Source of the DNA: Collinsella sp. An268
GTDB taxonomy: Bacteria > Actinomycetota > Coriobacteriia > Coriobacteriales > Coriobacteriaceae
Assembly (NCBI RefSeq): GCF_002159765.1
Contig: NZ_NFJH01000016.1
Span: 1-38,957 of the forward strand
Reading direction: 5' to 3'
DNA: 38,957 nucleotides
The notes below the pieces were generated by a model. The model was not told the DNA's origin and made no database searches. It was given only the letters and a program-made list of their open reading frames with translations. Positions within the stretch are counted from its first letter, which is position 1. Every line of letters starts with the position of its first letter. The position numbers and the translations under genes are program-made. Positions 8,721 to 17,208 of this stretch are shown piece by piece.

Positions 8721-10034
8721 CTACAGGCGCGCGGCGACCGCGTCGCGCACGGCATCGCGAGCCACGAGCTCCTCGTCGTGCGTGCGCATATCGCGGACGC
8801 GGACCTTGCCCTCGGCGAGCTCGTCACCGCCCACGACGACGATGATGCGCGCACCGAGCTTGTCGGCCTGCTTGAACTGGCTCTTGAGCGAACGGCCCTG
8901 GTAGTTCGCCTCCGTGCGCACACCTGCCGCACGCAGCTCGCGGCAGAGCGCAAACACCTCGCCGCGCAGCTCGTCGCCCGCATTGGCAACGTACACGCAC
9001 GGCTCCTCATCCGCCCCGAGCTCGACGCCTTGCGCCTCGAGGGCCAACGCGACGCGCTCGAACCCGACGGCGAAGCCCACACCGGGCGTCGGCTTGCCGC
9101 CCTCGAGCTCTACCAGGCCGTCATATCGACCGCCGCCGCCGATGGAGCCCACGCCGGCACCCGGCGCCTCCACCTCAAACACCGTGCGCGTGTAGTAGTC
9201 GAGGCCGCGCACGAGCGTCGGGTCCTCAACGTAGGCGATGCCCGCCTCGTCGAGGTAGCGCTTGACCTGCGCGTAGTGGTCGCGGCACTCGTCGCAGAGA
9301 TGGTCGCGCATAAGCGGTGCCGCGGCCATGACCTCGCGACAGTGGTCGTTCTTGCAGTCGAACGCGCGCAGCGGGTTCACCTCGGCGCGCTCGCGGCACT
9401 CGTCGCACATCTCGTCCGCATGGTCGAGAATGAAGGCGCGCACCTCGTCGCGGTACGCCGGACGGCACGCGGGGTCGCCCATCGAGTTGATAAGCAGGCG
9501 GAGACGACCCAGGTCGAAGCCCAAACGACGGTAGAACTCCATCAGCATGATGATGCACTCAGCATCGGCCGCCGGATCGGCTGCGCCCAGCCACTCGATA
9601 CCCACCTGGTGGAACTGGCGCAGGCGCCCCTTCTGCGGGCGCTCGCCGCGAAACATCGCCTCGGCATACCACGCCTTGAAGGGCGTTCCTCCCTGCGGCA
9701 CCAGGTTGTTCTCCACCACGGAGCGCACCACGCCGGCCGTGCCCTCGGGGCGGAGGGCCAGACGCTGCTTGGGCTTGAGGCGGGCGTCGGTACCCTCGTC
9801 GAGCACGCGTGCGAAGTTGGCGCCCGAGAACACACGGAACATCTCCTTGCGCACGACGTCGGTCGACTGCCCGATGCCGTGCACGAACACATCGAGCTGC
9901 TCGATCGCGGGGGTCTCCATGGGGGCGAATCCGTACGGGCCGAACACCTCGGCCGCCACCTGCTGCATCCGCTGCCATGCGCGCATATCGCGCCCGATGA
10001 GGTCCTTGGTGCCCTCGGCCTTCTGTGCCTGCAT
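8721..10034 (-). CDS. hisS: Histidine--tRNA ligase (HisRS)
   Basis: Charges tRNA-His; homodimeric class II synthetase in the cytoplasm. The 437 residues show motif 1 near the N terminus, motif 2 with RPEGTAGVVRSVVE and FRGERPQKGRLRQFHQ, the histidine-A peptide LVRGLDYYTRTVFEV and motif 3 GVGFAVGFERVALAL, followed by the C-terminal anticodon-binding domain. A Cys-rich insertion (CDEC, a following CKNDHC, and a second CDEC) looks like a zinc-knuckle found in some HisRSs. The ATG at 10034 was chosen because GGAGG lies eight bases upstream; the frame extends further to 10148 but without support. The gene diverges from the aldolase-family gene at 10171 and precedes ppc on the same strand. Confidence 0.97.
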   Translation of the reverse strand: MQAQKAEGTKDLIGRDMRAWQRMQQVAAEVFGPYGFAPMETPAIEQLDVFVHGIGQSTDVVRKEMFRVFSGANFARVLDEGTDARLKPKQRLALRPEGTAGVVRSVVENNLVPQGGTPFKAWYAEAMFRGERPQKGRLRQFHQVGIEWLGAADPAADAECIIMLMEFYRRLGFDLGRLRLLINSMGDPACRPAYRDEVRAFILDHADEMCDECRERAEVNPLRAFDCKNDHCREVMAAAPLMRDHLCDECRDHYAQVKRYLDEAGIAYVEDPTLVRGLDYYTRTVFEVEAPGAGVGSIGGGGRYDGLVELEGGKPTPGVGFAVGFERVALALEAQGVELGADEEPCVYVANAGDELRGEVFALCRELRAAGVRTEANYQGRSLKSQFKQADKLGARIIVVVGGDELAEGKVRVRDMRTHDEELVARDAVRDAVAARL

Positions 10035-10097
10035 GGTTATACCCTCCGTTATCGTCGCCGCGCCCCAAGCGCCGCCTGCATTCGTTGTCGACGCTCC

Positions 10098-10103
10098 ATT
10101 ATA
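10098..10103 (-). promoter_or_regulatory. Candidate -10 box of the hisS promoter
   Basis: A perfect TATAAT on the minus strand lies 64 bases before the hisS start codon. No good -35 box is seen at 16-18 bases (the best is CTGCCG), so the call rests on the -10 alone. Confidence 0.4.
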
Positions 10104-10170
10104 CGAGAAGCCGCCATGCGCGGCAGAAGTGCGACAATAGGTTCGCAATCAGACATCACGGAGGTACCCC

Positions 10171-11256
10171 ATGCATCAGTTCCGGAACGACTACTCCGAG
10201 GGCGCTGCACCGGCGATTCTCGACGCACTCGTCCGCACCAACGCCGAGCAGTGCCCCGGCTACGGCGCCGATGCGCACTGCGCCCGCGCCGCCGACCTCA
10301 TCCGCGCCGAGATCGGCCAACCGGACGCCCATGTCACCTTTGTGCCCGGCGGCACGCCCGCCAACATCCTCGCGATCACCGCGCTCACCGAGGAGTTCGA
10401 GGGCCCCCTCTGCGCCGCCGACGCCCATCCCACCATCCACGAGACCGGCGCGATCGAGGCTCACGGCAGGCGCCTGCTCGCCACCCGGGACCCCTGGGGC
10501 CGTCTGACGCCCGCGGGCATGGAGCCGCTCTGGGATGCCGCCGTCGCCAACGGCCCCGCAACCACGCGCCCCGGTATGCTCTACTTCTCGCACACCAGCG
10601 AGCTCGGGTATGTCTACACCCGTACCGAATTCGACGCCCTCTGCGACTGGGCCGAGGCGCGCGGCCTCGCCGTCTACGTTGACGGGGCGCGCATGGCGAG
10701 CGGCATCATGGCCGCCGGCTCCGACCTCACTATCCGGCATATCGCGGCTCGCGCCGACGTCTTCACCCTCGGCGGCACCAAAAACGGCATGCTCTTTGGC
10801 GAGGCGCTCGTGGTGAGTCCGCGCACCGCCCGCGGCCGCCGGGCCATCGCGCGCCTCCCCTATCTCACCAAGCGCGCGGGGCAGCTTTCTGCCAAGGGCC
10901 GCGTCATGGGCGTCATGTACGAGGCCGCTTTCGACCCCGCCGGTGCCGACGAGCAGGGGCGTGCACTGTATTGGCAGCTCGCCGCACATGCCAACGACCT
11001 CGCGTGCCGGCTGGCGGACGGCCTTGTTGCCGCGGGGTTCGAGCCGTACCTCACCACCACCGGTAACCAGCAGTTTTTCTGGGTAACGCCCGATGAGGGC
11101 GCACGGCTCTCCGAGGCGCTCGGCGCCGAGCTGCAGGTGCAACCCGACCCTCTCAGTGCCGGACGCATCGTCGCCCGCTTCGTGACGAGCTGGGCCACCG
11201 AAACCGCAGATGTGGACGAGGCCGTTTCGTTTGCGCGCGCACTTCGCGCCTCGTAA
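10171..11256 (+). CDS. Threonine aldolase / beta-eliminating lyase family PLP enzyme
   Basis: A 361-residue fold-type I PLP enzyme of the low-specificity threonine aldolase family, which cleaves L-threonine or L-allo-threonine to glycine and acetaldehyde; cytoplasmic. Visible: FVPGGTPANILAI, the cofactor-ring aspartate in VDGARMASG (171-174) and the Schiff-base lysine in TLGGTKNGMLFGE (K204). The conserved N-terminal NDYSEGA...LVRTN pattern also fits. The ATG has GGAGG six bases upstream. It diverges from hisS and stands alone, so context gives no pathway clue; a role in another beta-elimination or aldol reaction is not excluded. The gene is followed by a long inverted repeat at 11332. Confidence 0.9.
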   Translation: MHQFRNDYSEGAAPAILDALVRTNAEQCPGYGADAHCARAADLIRAEIGQPDAHVTFVPGGTPANILAITALTEEFEGPLCAADAHPTIHETGAIEAHGRRLLATRDPWGRLTPAGMEPLWDAAVANGPATTRPGMLYFSHTSELGYVYTRTEFDALCDWAEARGLAVYVDGARMASGIMAAGSDLTIRHIAARADVFTLGGTKNGMLFGEALVVSPRTARGRRAIARLPYLTKRAGQLSAKGRVMGVMYEAAFDPAGADEQGRALYWQLAAHANDLACRLADGLVAAGFEPYLTTTGNQQFFWVTPDEGARLSEALGAELQVQPDPLSAGRIVARFVTSWATETADVDEAVSFARALRAS

Positions 11257-11331
11257 CCGTCGCTGCCGGGTCTTTCCATAGCCCCGCACAGGACCGCAGC
11301 CAACGCTCGGCATCCTGTCAGCGCGTCTTTC

Positions 11332-11392
11332 CAAGGAACCCGCTCTTAGGCCCCATTCTCGACGCCCAAGGGGACTAAGCGCGGGTTCCTTG
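11332..11392. repeat. Inverted repeat with 18-nt arms downstream of the aldolase gene
   Basis: CAAGGAACCCGC... (11332-11349) pairs with ...GCGGGTTCCTTG (11375-11392) with one mismatch; a GGCCCC/GGGG pairing extends the stem inwards. No T tract follows on either strand. The remaining gap 11257-11627 contains only the small hairpin at 11515 and no convincing gene. Confidence 0.8.
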
Positions 11393-11514
11393 AGCTGCCG
11401 TCGAAGAAACGGTACCTTCGCTGCCGACGCGCGCCGCGGATAGGACCCCTATAGAGTCCGCTTCAAAGGAAGAATCCACCCAAAAAGACACCTTGAGCGC
11501 AGCGCCATACAAGA

Positions 11515-11541
11515 GGCGCCGCCCCACAGGGAGGCGGCGCC
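11515..11541 (-). terminator. Weak hairpin terminator of pyruvate kinase
   Basis: GGCGCCGCC and GGCGGCGCC form a perfect 9-bp GC stem about 85 bases past the pyk stop. The downstream bases on the minus strand (TCTTGT) are only weakly T-rich, so efficiency is doubtful. Confidence 0.45.
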
Positions 11542-11627
11542 AACCAGATACGTATGATGTGCGCCGGCAGCACGGGCTACCTATCGCTGCCCCAACCGAA
11601 CGGAGGCCGCGAGCCAGAAAACTGCCG

Positions 11628-13088
11628 CTACATGACCTGCGAGACGTAGACCACGTTGGTGGAGACCTCGCTGTCGCGGAGCTTCACCGGGATGGCCGGG
11701 TCGCCGGCGGTAACCACCACGAGGTCGTCCTGCTTGACGATGCCCGTCATCTTGGCCTCGACCACAGCGTTGTCCACCACGTAGGCGATGCTGCCCACCG
11801 AGCGGCCGGAGAGGATGGGCTCGACGCCCCAATAGATGGTCATCTTGCGCACGGCCCAATCGTTGGGCGTCACGGCCTGGATGGGAAGCACCGGGCGGAA
11901 GTTGGAGACCAGACGTGCCGAGCGACCGGAGTTGGTGGGCGTGAGGATGGCCTTGGCACCCACGTTGAAGGCGGTGGTCACTGCAGAGAGGCCCACGGCG
12001 GCGTTGACCTTGTTGCGGCCGGGCTCGAGCGCCTCAAAGTCGAGCGGCTTATGCTCGGGCATGGTGGCCTCGGCGATGAGCGCGACGTTGGCCATCATCT
12101 TCACGGCCTCGACCGGGTACTTGCCGGCCGCGGTCTCGCCGGAGAGCATCGTGGCGTCGGTGCCGTCGCTAATCGCGTTGGCGACGTCGGTGACCTCGGC
12201 GCGCGTCGGGCGCGGGTTACGGATCATGGAGTCGAGCATCTGCGTGGCGGTGATGACCGGCTTGCACGCGGCGTTGCACTTGGAGATGATCTCCTTCTGG
12301 ATGACCGGGCAGACCTCAGGCGCAACCTCGACACCCAAGTCGCCGCGGGCGACCATGATGCCGTCGGAGACCTTGAGGATGTCATCGAAGTGATAGACCG
12401 CGAGCGCGCACTCGATCTTGGGAATGATGCTCACGTGCTCGCCGCCGTTCTCGTCGCAGAGGTGGCGGATCTCCTTGACACCCTCGGCATCGCGCACAAA
12501 CGAAGCGGCGATGAAGTCGATGCCCTCGGAGAGGCCGAAGAGGATGTCGGCACGGTCCTGCTCGGTGATGGTGGGAAGCGACAGCTTGGCGTTGGGGACG
12601 TTGACGCCCTTCTTCTCGCCCAGCTCGCCACCGTTCTGCACGGTGCAGCGGATATCCTGGCCGTCGATCGAGTCGACGGTGAGGCCGATGAGGCCGTCGT
12701 CGATGAGGATGGTGCCGCCCACGCCGACCTCGCGCGGCAGCTCGAGGTGATCGAGGTAGAAGTGCTCGGCAGTGCCCTCAAGCTCCTCGGAGGTCTCAGC
12801 GGCGGTAACCGTGACCTGCGAGCCCTCGGCGAGGGTGACCTTGGCGTGGTCCTTCAAGAAGCCGGTGCGGATCTCGGGGCCCTTGGTGTCGAGTAGGATG
12901 CCGACGGGGATGCCGAGCTCGCGGGAGATCCGCTTGACGCGCTCCATGCGCTCGTGATGCTCCTCGTGGCTGCCATGACTAAAATTAAAGCGGGCGACAT
13001 TCATGCCCGCCTTGATCATCTCGCGCAAAATGTTCTCGTCATCGCAAGCCGGACCCATGGTGCATACGATCTTGGTGCGCTTGTTCAT
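11628..13088 (-). CDS. pyk: Pyruvate kinase
   Basis: Converts PEP and ADP to pyruvate and ATP, the last step of glycolysis; cytoplasmic. The 486 residues contain the N-terminal MIKAGMNVARFNFSHG, the substrate/metal loop LLDTKGPEIRTG at the edge of the B domain, MVARGDLGVEV, the family signature around IPKIE with the catalytic lysine, and TATQMLDSMIRNPRPTRAEVTDVANAI. The C-terminal allosteric domain is complete, and no extra PEP-utiliser domain is fused. The ATG at 13088 is supported by GGGAGG four bases upstream. It stands alone; a GC-rich hairpin lies about 50 bases before the start. Together with ppc, this window carries both main PEP-consuming enzymes, alongside PTS genes that also use PEP. 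Confidence 0.97.
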   Translation of the reverse strand: MNKRTKIVCTMGPACDDENILREMIKAGMNVARFNFSHGSHEEHHERMERVKRISRELGIPVGILLDTKGPEIRTGFLKDHAKVTLAEGSQVTVTAAETSEELEGTAEHFYLDHLELPREVGVGGTILIDDGLIGLTVDSIDGQDIRCTVQNGGELGEKKGVNVPNAKLSLPTITEQDRADILFGLSEGIDFIAASFVRDAEGVKEIRHLCDENGGEHVSIIPKIECALAVYHFDDILKVSDGIMVARGDLGVEVAPEVCPVIQKEIISKCNAACKPVITATQMLDSMIRNPRPTRAEVTDVANAISDGTDATMLSGETAAGKYPVEAVKMMANVALIAEATMPEHKPLDFEALEPGRNKVNAAVGLSAVTTAFNVGAKAILTPTNSGRSARLVSNFRPVLPIQAVTPNDWAVRKMTIYWGVEPILSGRSVGSIAYVVDNAVVEAKMTGIVKQDDLVVVTAGDPAIPVKLRDSEVSTNVVYVSQVM

Positions 13089-13136
13089 GCATCCTCCCAA
13101 TCAAACGGAGTGTCATACCTTATACCAGTGTACCGA

Positions 13137-13162
13137 GTTAACGCCCCTCGCGGGGCGTCAAC
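13137..13162. promoter_or_regulatory. GC-rich inverted repeat in the pyk upstream region
   Basis: GTTAACGCCCC and GGGGCGTCAAC pair over 11 positions with one G-T wobble. It lies 49 bases before the pyk ATG. TTTT follows only on the plus strand, where no gene precedes it, so an operator or leader structure is more likely than a terminator. I could not identify a convincing -35/-10 pair around it. Confidence 0.45.
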
Positions 13163-13305
13163 TTTTACAATTTGAGCTTCAGCACAAGGGTTTACGTCGG
13201 TGATACGCTGCGCTTACACGCACGAAGCAATAATATGCTTGATTTCGCCATCATTTCTCCCCGGTCGCGGCACTGCCAAAACCTGCCCATCAGCGCGACG
13301 CGCGC

Positions 13306-13485
13306 TCAAAGGGACAGGCGGTGCATACATCCGCCCTTCTCACCAAAGCGAACATAAAACTGAGCCCCAGGCTTCTCGTTGCGAGATTTCCGGCAATGCT
13401 CTTCGTGATACGCCGCGATCTGGAATATAGCCCTCATCCCGCGCCGTTTTGAAGCCTCGCCTGCGCGGCCGAGCGCGACCACCAT
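13306..13485 (-). CDS. Possible small hypothetical protein or gene relic
   Basis: A 59-codon frame begins MVVALGRAGEASKRRGMRAIFQIAAYHEEHCRK and continues in frame upstream for some 18 codons (LSSNELAER) before it meets the aldolase terminator. The upstream half has GC-rich third positions like real genes here. I see no clear ribosome binding site and do not recognise a family. It could be the tail of a decayed gene. The rest of the 671-base gap 13089-13759 contains only the pyk hairpin and the aldolase terminator. Confidence 0.22.
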   Translation of the reverse strand: MVVALGRAGEASKRRGMRAIFQIAAYHEEHCRKSRNEKPGAQFYVRFGEKGGCMHRLSL

Positions 13486-13600
13486 GCGTTCCGCCAGCTC
13501 GTTCGAGGACAGCCGGTTCGTGCGAGCATTCGACGGCACCGTCCATGAGCTGCTATGTGCACAACCTACGCAATCAGCATGCGGAACCGGTGGGCGGCAA

Positions 13601-13652
13601 ACAAGAAAGGCCGGGCAAAACCACACCGGCAACAGCATGGTTTTGCCCGGCC
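13601..13652 (-). terminator. Rho-independent terminator of the lacABC-aldolase transcript
   Basis: A perfect 15-bp stem (GGCCGGGCAAAACCA with its complement, arms 13609-13623 and 13638-13652) is followed on the minus strand by a T-rich tail TTTCTTGT. It lies about 110 bases after the aldolase stop codon. Confidence 0.8.
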
Positions 13653-13759
13653 GCCTTTTGGTGCCAGGAATATGCACAGGGCCGTCCCCCTCGCCGTTTC
13701 GGGCACCTCAATGGACCCACCGGCGCTCATGGGCACAACGCCCTCGGAGACACGCAGTG

Positions 13760-14608
13760 TTACGCGCGGCCGACCGAACCGAGGTTCTCCATGCGGATCT
13801 TCACGATCTTGGTGATCTCGGCCATGCCCGCCTGACCCGGCTTCTTGGGGTCGAAGCACGTGGGGTTCTCGGCCATGTAGGCCATGAAGCCCTTCGTAAA
13901 GGCCTGGCGGAGCTCGGTGGCGTAGTTGACCTTGCAGATGCCGTTCTTGACGGCCTCGGCGACCTGCTCATCGGGCACGCCGGACGTGCCGTGGAGCACA
14001 AGCGGCACGTCCACGGCGGCGCGGATGGCCTTCACGACATCCTGCTCGATGTGCGGCTCGGCGGTGTATACGCCGTGCGAGGTGCCGACGCCGATGGCGA
14101 GCGAGGTGCAGCCGGTGCGCTCGACGAACTCGCGGGCCTCGTCCGGGTCGGTGTAGGGGCTCTCGCCCTCAACCTCGACGTCGTCCTCCTTGCCGCCGAC
14201 CTTGCCGAGCTCGGCCTCAACGGGCACGCCCATGGCGGCGCCGGCATCGGCGACGAGCTTGGTGAGGGCGATGTTGTCCTCAAAGGTCTCGTGGCTACCG
14301 TCGATCATGACGGAGGTGTAGCCGGTGCGCAGGGCCTTCATGCAGCGGTCGTAACCGTCGCCGTGGTCGAGGTGAAGCGCCACGGGCACCGAGGTGCGCT
14401 CAGCGGCGGCTTTGACCATGCCGTAGAAGTAATCGAGGCCGGTCATCTTGATCGTGCCCGAGGTGGTCTGCATGATGACGGGGGACTTGGTCTCCTCGGC
14501 AGCAGCGAGGACCGCCATAACAAACTCGAGGTTCTCGACGTTGAAGGCGCCCACAGCGTAGTGGTTCTTCTGCGCGTCGAGCAGCATCTCCTTGGTGGTA
14601 ACGAGCAT
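13760..14608 (-). CDS. Class II ketose-bisphosphate aldolase, GatY/KbaY-like
   Basis: Zinc-dependent class II aldolase, cytoplasmic. Position after lacA-lacB-lacC indicates cleavage of tagatose-1,6-bisphosphate to DHAP and glyceraldehyde-3-phosphate; the family also includes fructose-1,6-bisphosphate aldolases, so a dual role in glycolysis is possible. Zinc/catalytic motifs are visible: LHLDHGD (D81 acid, H82 ligand), GVGTSHGVY (H178) and VLHGTSGVPDEQV (H206). The 282-residue length fits GatY/KbaY. I prefer the ATG at 14608 because AAAGGA lies eight bases upstream; the ATG at 14617 overlaps that site. It takes the place of LacD, the class I aldolase of the Firmicute lac operon. The 214-base gap to lacC holds a tandem repeat. 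Confidence 0.88.
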   Translation of the reverse strand: MLVTTKEMLLDAQKNHYAVGAFNVENLEFVMAVLAAAEETKSPVIMQTTSGTIKMTGLDYFYGMVKAAAERTSVPVALHLDHGDGYDRCMKALRTGYTSVMIDGSHETFEDNIALTKLVADAGAAMGVPVEAELGKVGGKEDDVEVEGESPYTDPDEAREFVERTGCTSLAIGVGTSHGVYTAEPHIEQDVVKAIRAAVDVPLVLHGTSGVPDEQVAEAVKNGICKVNYATELRQAFTKGFMAYMAENPTCFDPKKPGQAGMAEITKIVKIRMENLGSVGRA

Positions 14609-14734
14609 CTTGCCCATCCTTTCGTAACGCCCCGCGTGTACGATCGCGGGTATTCGCCTGCCCCTATTCTAGGCAACAGAGCACCGTGTAACTGGCTCAA
14701 ATTGGTAGTACCAGCTGGATACGCCGCCAAACGT

Positions 14735-14780
14735 CTTGGCGAGATGCCAGCCGACGACTCTTGGCGAGGTGCCAGCCGAC
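14735..14780. repeat. Two 21-bp tandem repeats between lacC and the aldolase gene
   Basis: CTTGGCGAGATGCCAGCCGAC (14735-14755) recurs at 14760-14780 with a single A-to-G change, a 25-base period. It is inside the probable lacC-aldolase transcript. No terminator is apparent here. Confidence 0.85.
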
Positions 14781-14822
14781 AACGCCGCCGGGCCGCCCGT
14801 GCACCCGCCCAAACACGAGCGC

Positions 14823-15758
14823 TTAGAGCTCGTTGACCTGAATGGCGTTGTACACCTCGTCCCAGCGCTCGATTACCAGATGGCCCGTCTGGGGGTCCAT
14901 GGCGTTGAGCTTGCCGCACGCGTTGCCGCAGCGCAGCACCGTGTCATCGTCGGCGTCGCGCGCGATGGCGTGGGCAAAGCCGGCGATGGTGGAGTCGCCC
15001 GAGCCCGTCGCATTCACAGCGGGGATGTTCGGCATGATCACGCGGTAGCCGCGGCCCTCGTGGAACGCAACCGCGCCGGCGCCGCCCATGGTCACCACGA
15101 CCCAGGGGATGGACGCAAAGCGCGTGTCGGCCTCGAGCGCGGCCTTGAGCGCCGGCAGGTCGTCCGGCGTGAAGCTCGTGCTCAAAAGACCGTTGATCTC
15201 GGTGAGGTTGGGCTTGATGAGGGTGGGCTTGACCTCGGCGTTGAGCGCGGCATCGAGCGCAGCGCCCGAGGTGTCCAGAAGCACCGGCTTGCCAGCGGCG
15301 GCTGCCGTAGCAACCATGCCTGCATACGCATCTGCGGCGACGCCCTTGGGCAGGCTGCCGGAGATGGTCACGCAGTCGGCCTGCTCGACCAGCTCGGCAT
15401 AATTGGCGAGAAACGCCTCAAGCTCCTCGGCCGAGACCTCGGGGCCGCTCTCGAGCAGCTCGGTCTGGTTGCCGTCGTGGAGGATAGCGACGCAGGTACG
15501 GCTCTCACCCGCGATGGGCGTGAAGCGGTGCGGGATGTTGTCGGCGTCCATCAGGCTGCCGAGGTACGCGCCCGCATGTCCACCAAGGAGACCCGTCGCA
15601 AGCACGTCGTCGCCCAGCTGAACGAGCACGCGGCTGACGTTTAGGCCCTTGCCGCCCGCGGTCTTTTTGGGCACAACGCGGTTCACGTCGTCGATGATGA
15701 GGTGGTCGAGCTGATACGCCGTATCGATCGACGGGTTCATAGTAACGGTCAGGATCAT
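14823..15758 (-). CDS. lacC: Tagatose-6-phosphate kinase (PfkB family)
   Basis: Phosphorylates tagatose-6-phosphate to tagatose-1,6-bisphosphate with ATP in the cytoplasm. The 311-residue product has the PfkB/LacC/FruK architecture: N-terminal MILTVTMNPSIDTAYQL, the first signature around KKTAGGKGLNVSRVLVQLG, and the second signature NATGSGDSTIAGFAHA with the catalytic aspartate. FruK (1-phosphofructokinase) is the closest alternative; the neighbouring lacA, lacB and aldolase genes favour LacC. The ATG at 15758 follows AAGGAGG closely. It is separated from lacB by 103 bases and belongs to the same leftward operon. Confidence 0.9.
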   Translation of the reverse strand: MILTVTMNPSIDTAYQLDHLIIDDVNRVVPKKTAGGKGLNVSRVLVQLGDDVLATGLLGGHAGAYLGSLMDADNIPHRFTPIAGESRTCVAILHDGNQTELLESGPEVSAEELEAFLANYAELVEQADCVTISGSLPKGVAADAYAGMVATAAAAGKPVLLDTSGAALDAALNAEVKPTLIKPNLTEINGLLSTSFTPDDLPALKAALEADTRFASIPWVVVTMGGAGAVAFHEGRGYRVIMPNIPAVNATGSGDSTIAGFAHAIARDADDDTVLRCGNACGKLNAMDPQTGHLVIERWDEVYNAIQVNEL

Positions 15759-15861
15759 GTTTCCTCCTTGGTGGAAGGTCTGGCGACTATCCGATTGTAC
15801 CGCGCCGTACGGACCAATCGGGGCCCCATCATCGGTCACGACGCGTTCCTCCATGCGATCG

Positions 15862-16389
15862 TTAGTCGTGATACTCGCCGCGATCCCACTTCTCAATAAA
15901 CTCGTCAAAGAAATGCGGGTCTGCCTGCGCTTCAGCGTCTGCCTTGTTCACAGCGTCAAGTTTGGCCACCAGCGCATCGTGCTCAGGCGTGGCCTCGTAG
16001 CCCTCCTTGAGGAAGGCGAGCATGATGTCCGCCATGAGGAACTCGCCGGTGATCTTGCCGCCAAAACCCACAACATTGGCATTGAGGCAACGGCGGGCGT
16101 AAAGGGCGCTCGTCATATCGCGAACGAGCGCGCAGCGGGCGCCCGGCACCTTGTTGACCGAGTTGGTGATTCCAATACCGGTGCCGCAGAGCACCACGCC
16201 CAGATCGGCGCGACCACTTGCCACGGCCTCGCCTACGGCCTTGCCGTAAATGGGATAATGCGTGCGGGTGTGGCTATAGGTGCCGCAATCAAGCACCTCG
16301 TAGCCCGCCTCTTCGAGACGATCGTGAAGATAGGTCTTCTCGTCGGTGACGATGTGGTCGCACCCCAGTGCGATGATCTTCTTGGTCAT
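15862..16389 (-). CDS. lacB: Galactose-6-phosphate isomerase subunit LacB
   Basis: With LacA forms the heteromeric isomerase turning galactose-6-phosphate into tagatose-6-phosphate. It is a 175-residue RpiB/LacAB-family protein with [11 protein letters not shown] at the N terminus and the catalytic-type cysteine in [17 protein letters not shown]. The C-terminal KWDRGEYHD tail is characteristic of LacB and separates it from ribose-5-phosphate isomerase B. The ATG is preceded by GGAGGGG. It lies 15 bases after lacA in the same operon. Confidence 0.93.
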   Translation of the reverse strand: MTKKIIALGCDHIVTDEKTYLHDRLEEAGYEVLDCGTYSHTRTHYPIYGKAVGEAVASGRADLGVVLCGTGIGITNSVNKVPGARCALVRDMTSALYARRCLNANVVGFGGKITGEFLMADIMLAFLKEGYEATPEHDALVAKLDAVNKADAEAQADPHFFDEFIEKWDRGEYHD

Positions 16390-16404
16390 GATGCGCCCCT
16401 CCCC

Positions 16405-16833
16405 TTACGCCATCTTGTTGAGCATGTCGACACGGATCTGGTGGCGGCCGCCGGCGTAGTCGGCCGCGAGGAACTCGCGGGCGATCTTCTTGGCAACCTC
16501 TGTACCCACCACGTTGGGGCCCATGCAAATCATGCGCGAGTTGTTGTGCTCACGCGTCATATAGGCGCTGCGCTCATCGGAGATGTTGGCGGCGACCATG
16601 CCCTTCACGCGCGTGGCTGCCATGTAGCTGCCCACGCCGTAGGCGTCGAACGCGAAGCCGAGCGAGCCCTCGTGTGCGATAAGGTCGTGGGCAACCGCCG
16701 TCGCCGCATCGACGAAGTCGGCGGCGGGCGCCTCGGAAAGGTCGACGACCTCGTGACCATCGGCCACGAGCGTCTCTTTAATGATGTTCTTGAGGGGCAT
16801 GCCCTCGGCATCGGAACCTATGACAACTCTCAT
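16405..16833 (-). CDS. lacA: Galactose-6-phosphate isomerase subunit LacA
   Basis: Partner of LacB in the tagatose-6-phosphate pathway for lactose and galactose entering through the PTS. The 142 residues match LacA in length and motifs: [41 protein letters not shown] (with no catalytic Cys, as usual for LacA) and [17 protein letters not shown]. The ATG at 16833 has AAGGAGG six bases upstream; the longer reading frame to 16965 lacks support. First gene of the leftward lacA-lacB-lacC-aldolase unit, it diverges from the EIIA gene across a 375-base AT-rich regulatory gap. Confidence 0.93.
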   Translation of the reverse strand: MRVVIGSDAEGMPLKNIIKETLVADGHEVVDLSEAPAADFVDAATAVAHDLIAHEGSLGFAFDAYGVGSYMAATRVKGMVAANISDERSAYMTREHNNSRMICMGPNVVGTEVAKKIAREFLAADYAGGRHQIRVDMLNKMA

Positions 16834-17027
16834 GTGATCCTCCTTGGGACGACGCGCGTGCGCGCGCCCGACGATCTTGTTCAGTAGTCTGTGGCATGCC
16901 GCGCATTCCGGGCAGATGCGCGAGACGAGCCTCCCGGCGCGACCGCCGGGGCGCTCTTGCACCACATTGTGTATTCAAACACATTCGAACAGTTATCTCA
17001 AGTATATTGTGCGTTTATAATCAGAAT

Positions 17028-17085
17028 TACCGTTCATCGGCAGATATCTACCGTTCATAGTTGTTCGTTATTTGTTGAACGAACA
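17028..17085 (+). promoter_or_regulatory. Candidate operator cluster in the lacA / EIIA-Lac divergent region
   Basis: TACCGTTCAT occurs twice, at 17028-17037 and 17049-17058. The second copy is followed by the 8-bp inverted repeat TGTTCGTT (17062-17069) / AACGAACA (17078-17085). The same 10-mer lies before galM and the GH35 gene. A TATAAT at 17016-17021 sits just upstream on the plus strand, but I cannot fix the promoters of either gene. The rest of the gap 16834-17208 is AT-rich and holds no gene. Confidence 0.6.
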
Positions 17086-17208
17086 GTTTTCAGAATACAT
17101 GGTACTGTGGTTACGTCCTCGCCCGCCGACACTGCCCGGAAACCGAGCGGGCCAAGGGACTCGTCTAGAATCGCACGGTGCACACGCACCCTTACGCCAG
17201 GAGGAACC

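Noticed and set aside
10035-10170. T-box or other riboswitch before hisS
   Set aside because: The leader is too short and I find no T-box sequence or specifier-like structure.
10156-11334. Minus-strand open frame of 392 codons opposite the aldolase-family gene
   Set aside because: Gly/Arg/Glu-rich shadow frame; the plus strand carries all PLP-enzyme motifs and a good ribosome binding site.
13137-13162. Plus-strand terminator
   Set aside because: TTTT follows on the plus strand but no plus-strand gene lies upstream, so it is listed as a possible pyk regulatory hairpin instead.
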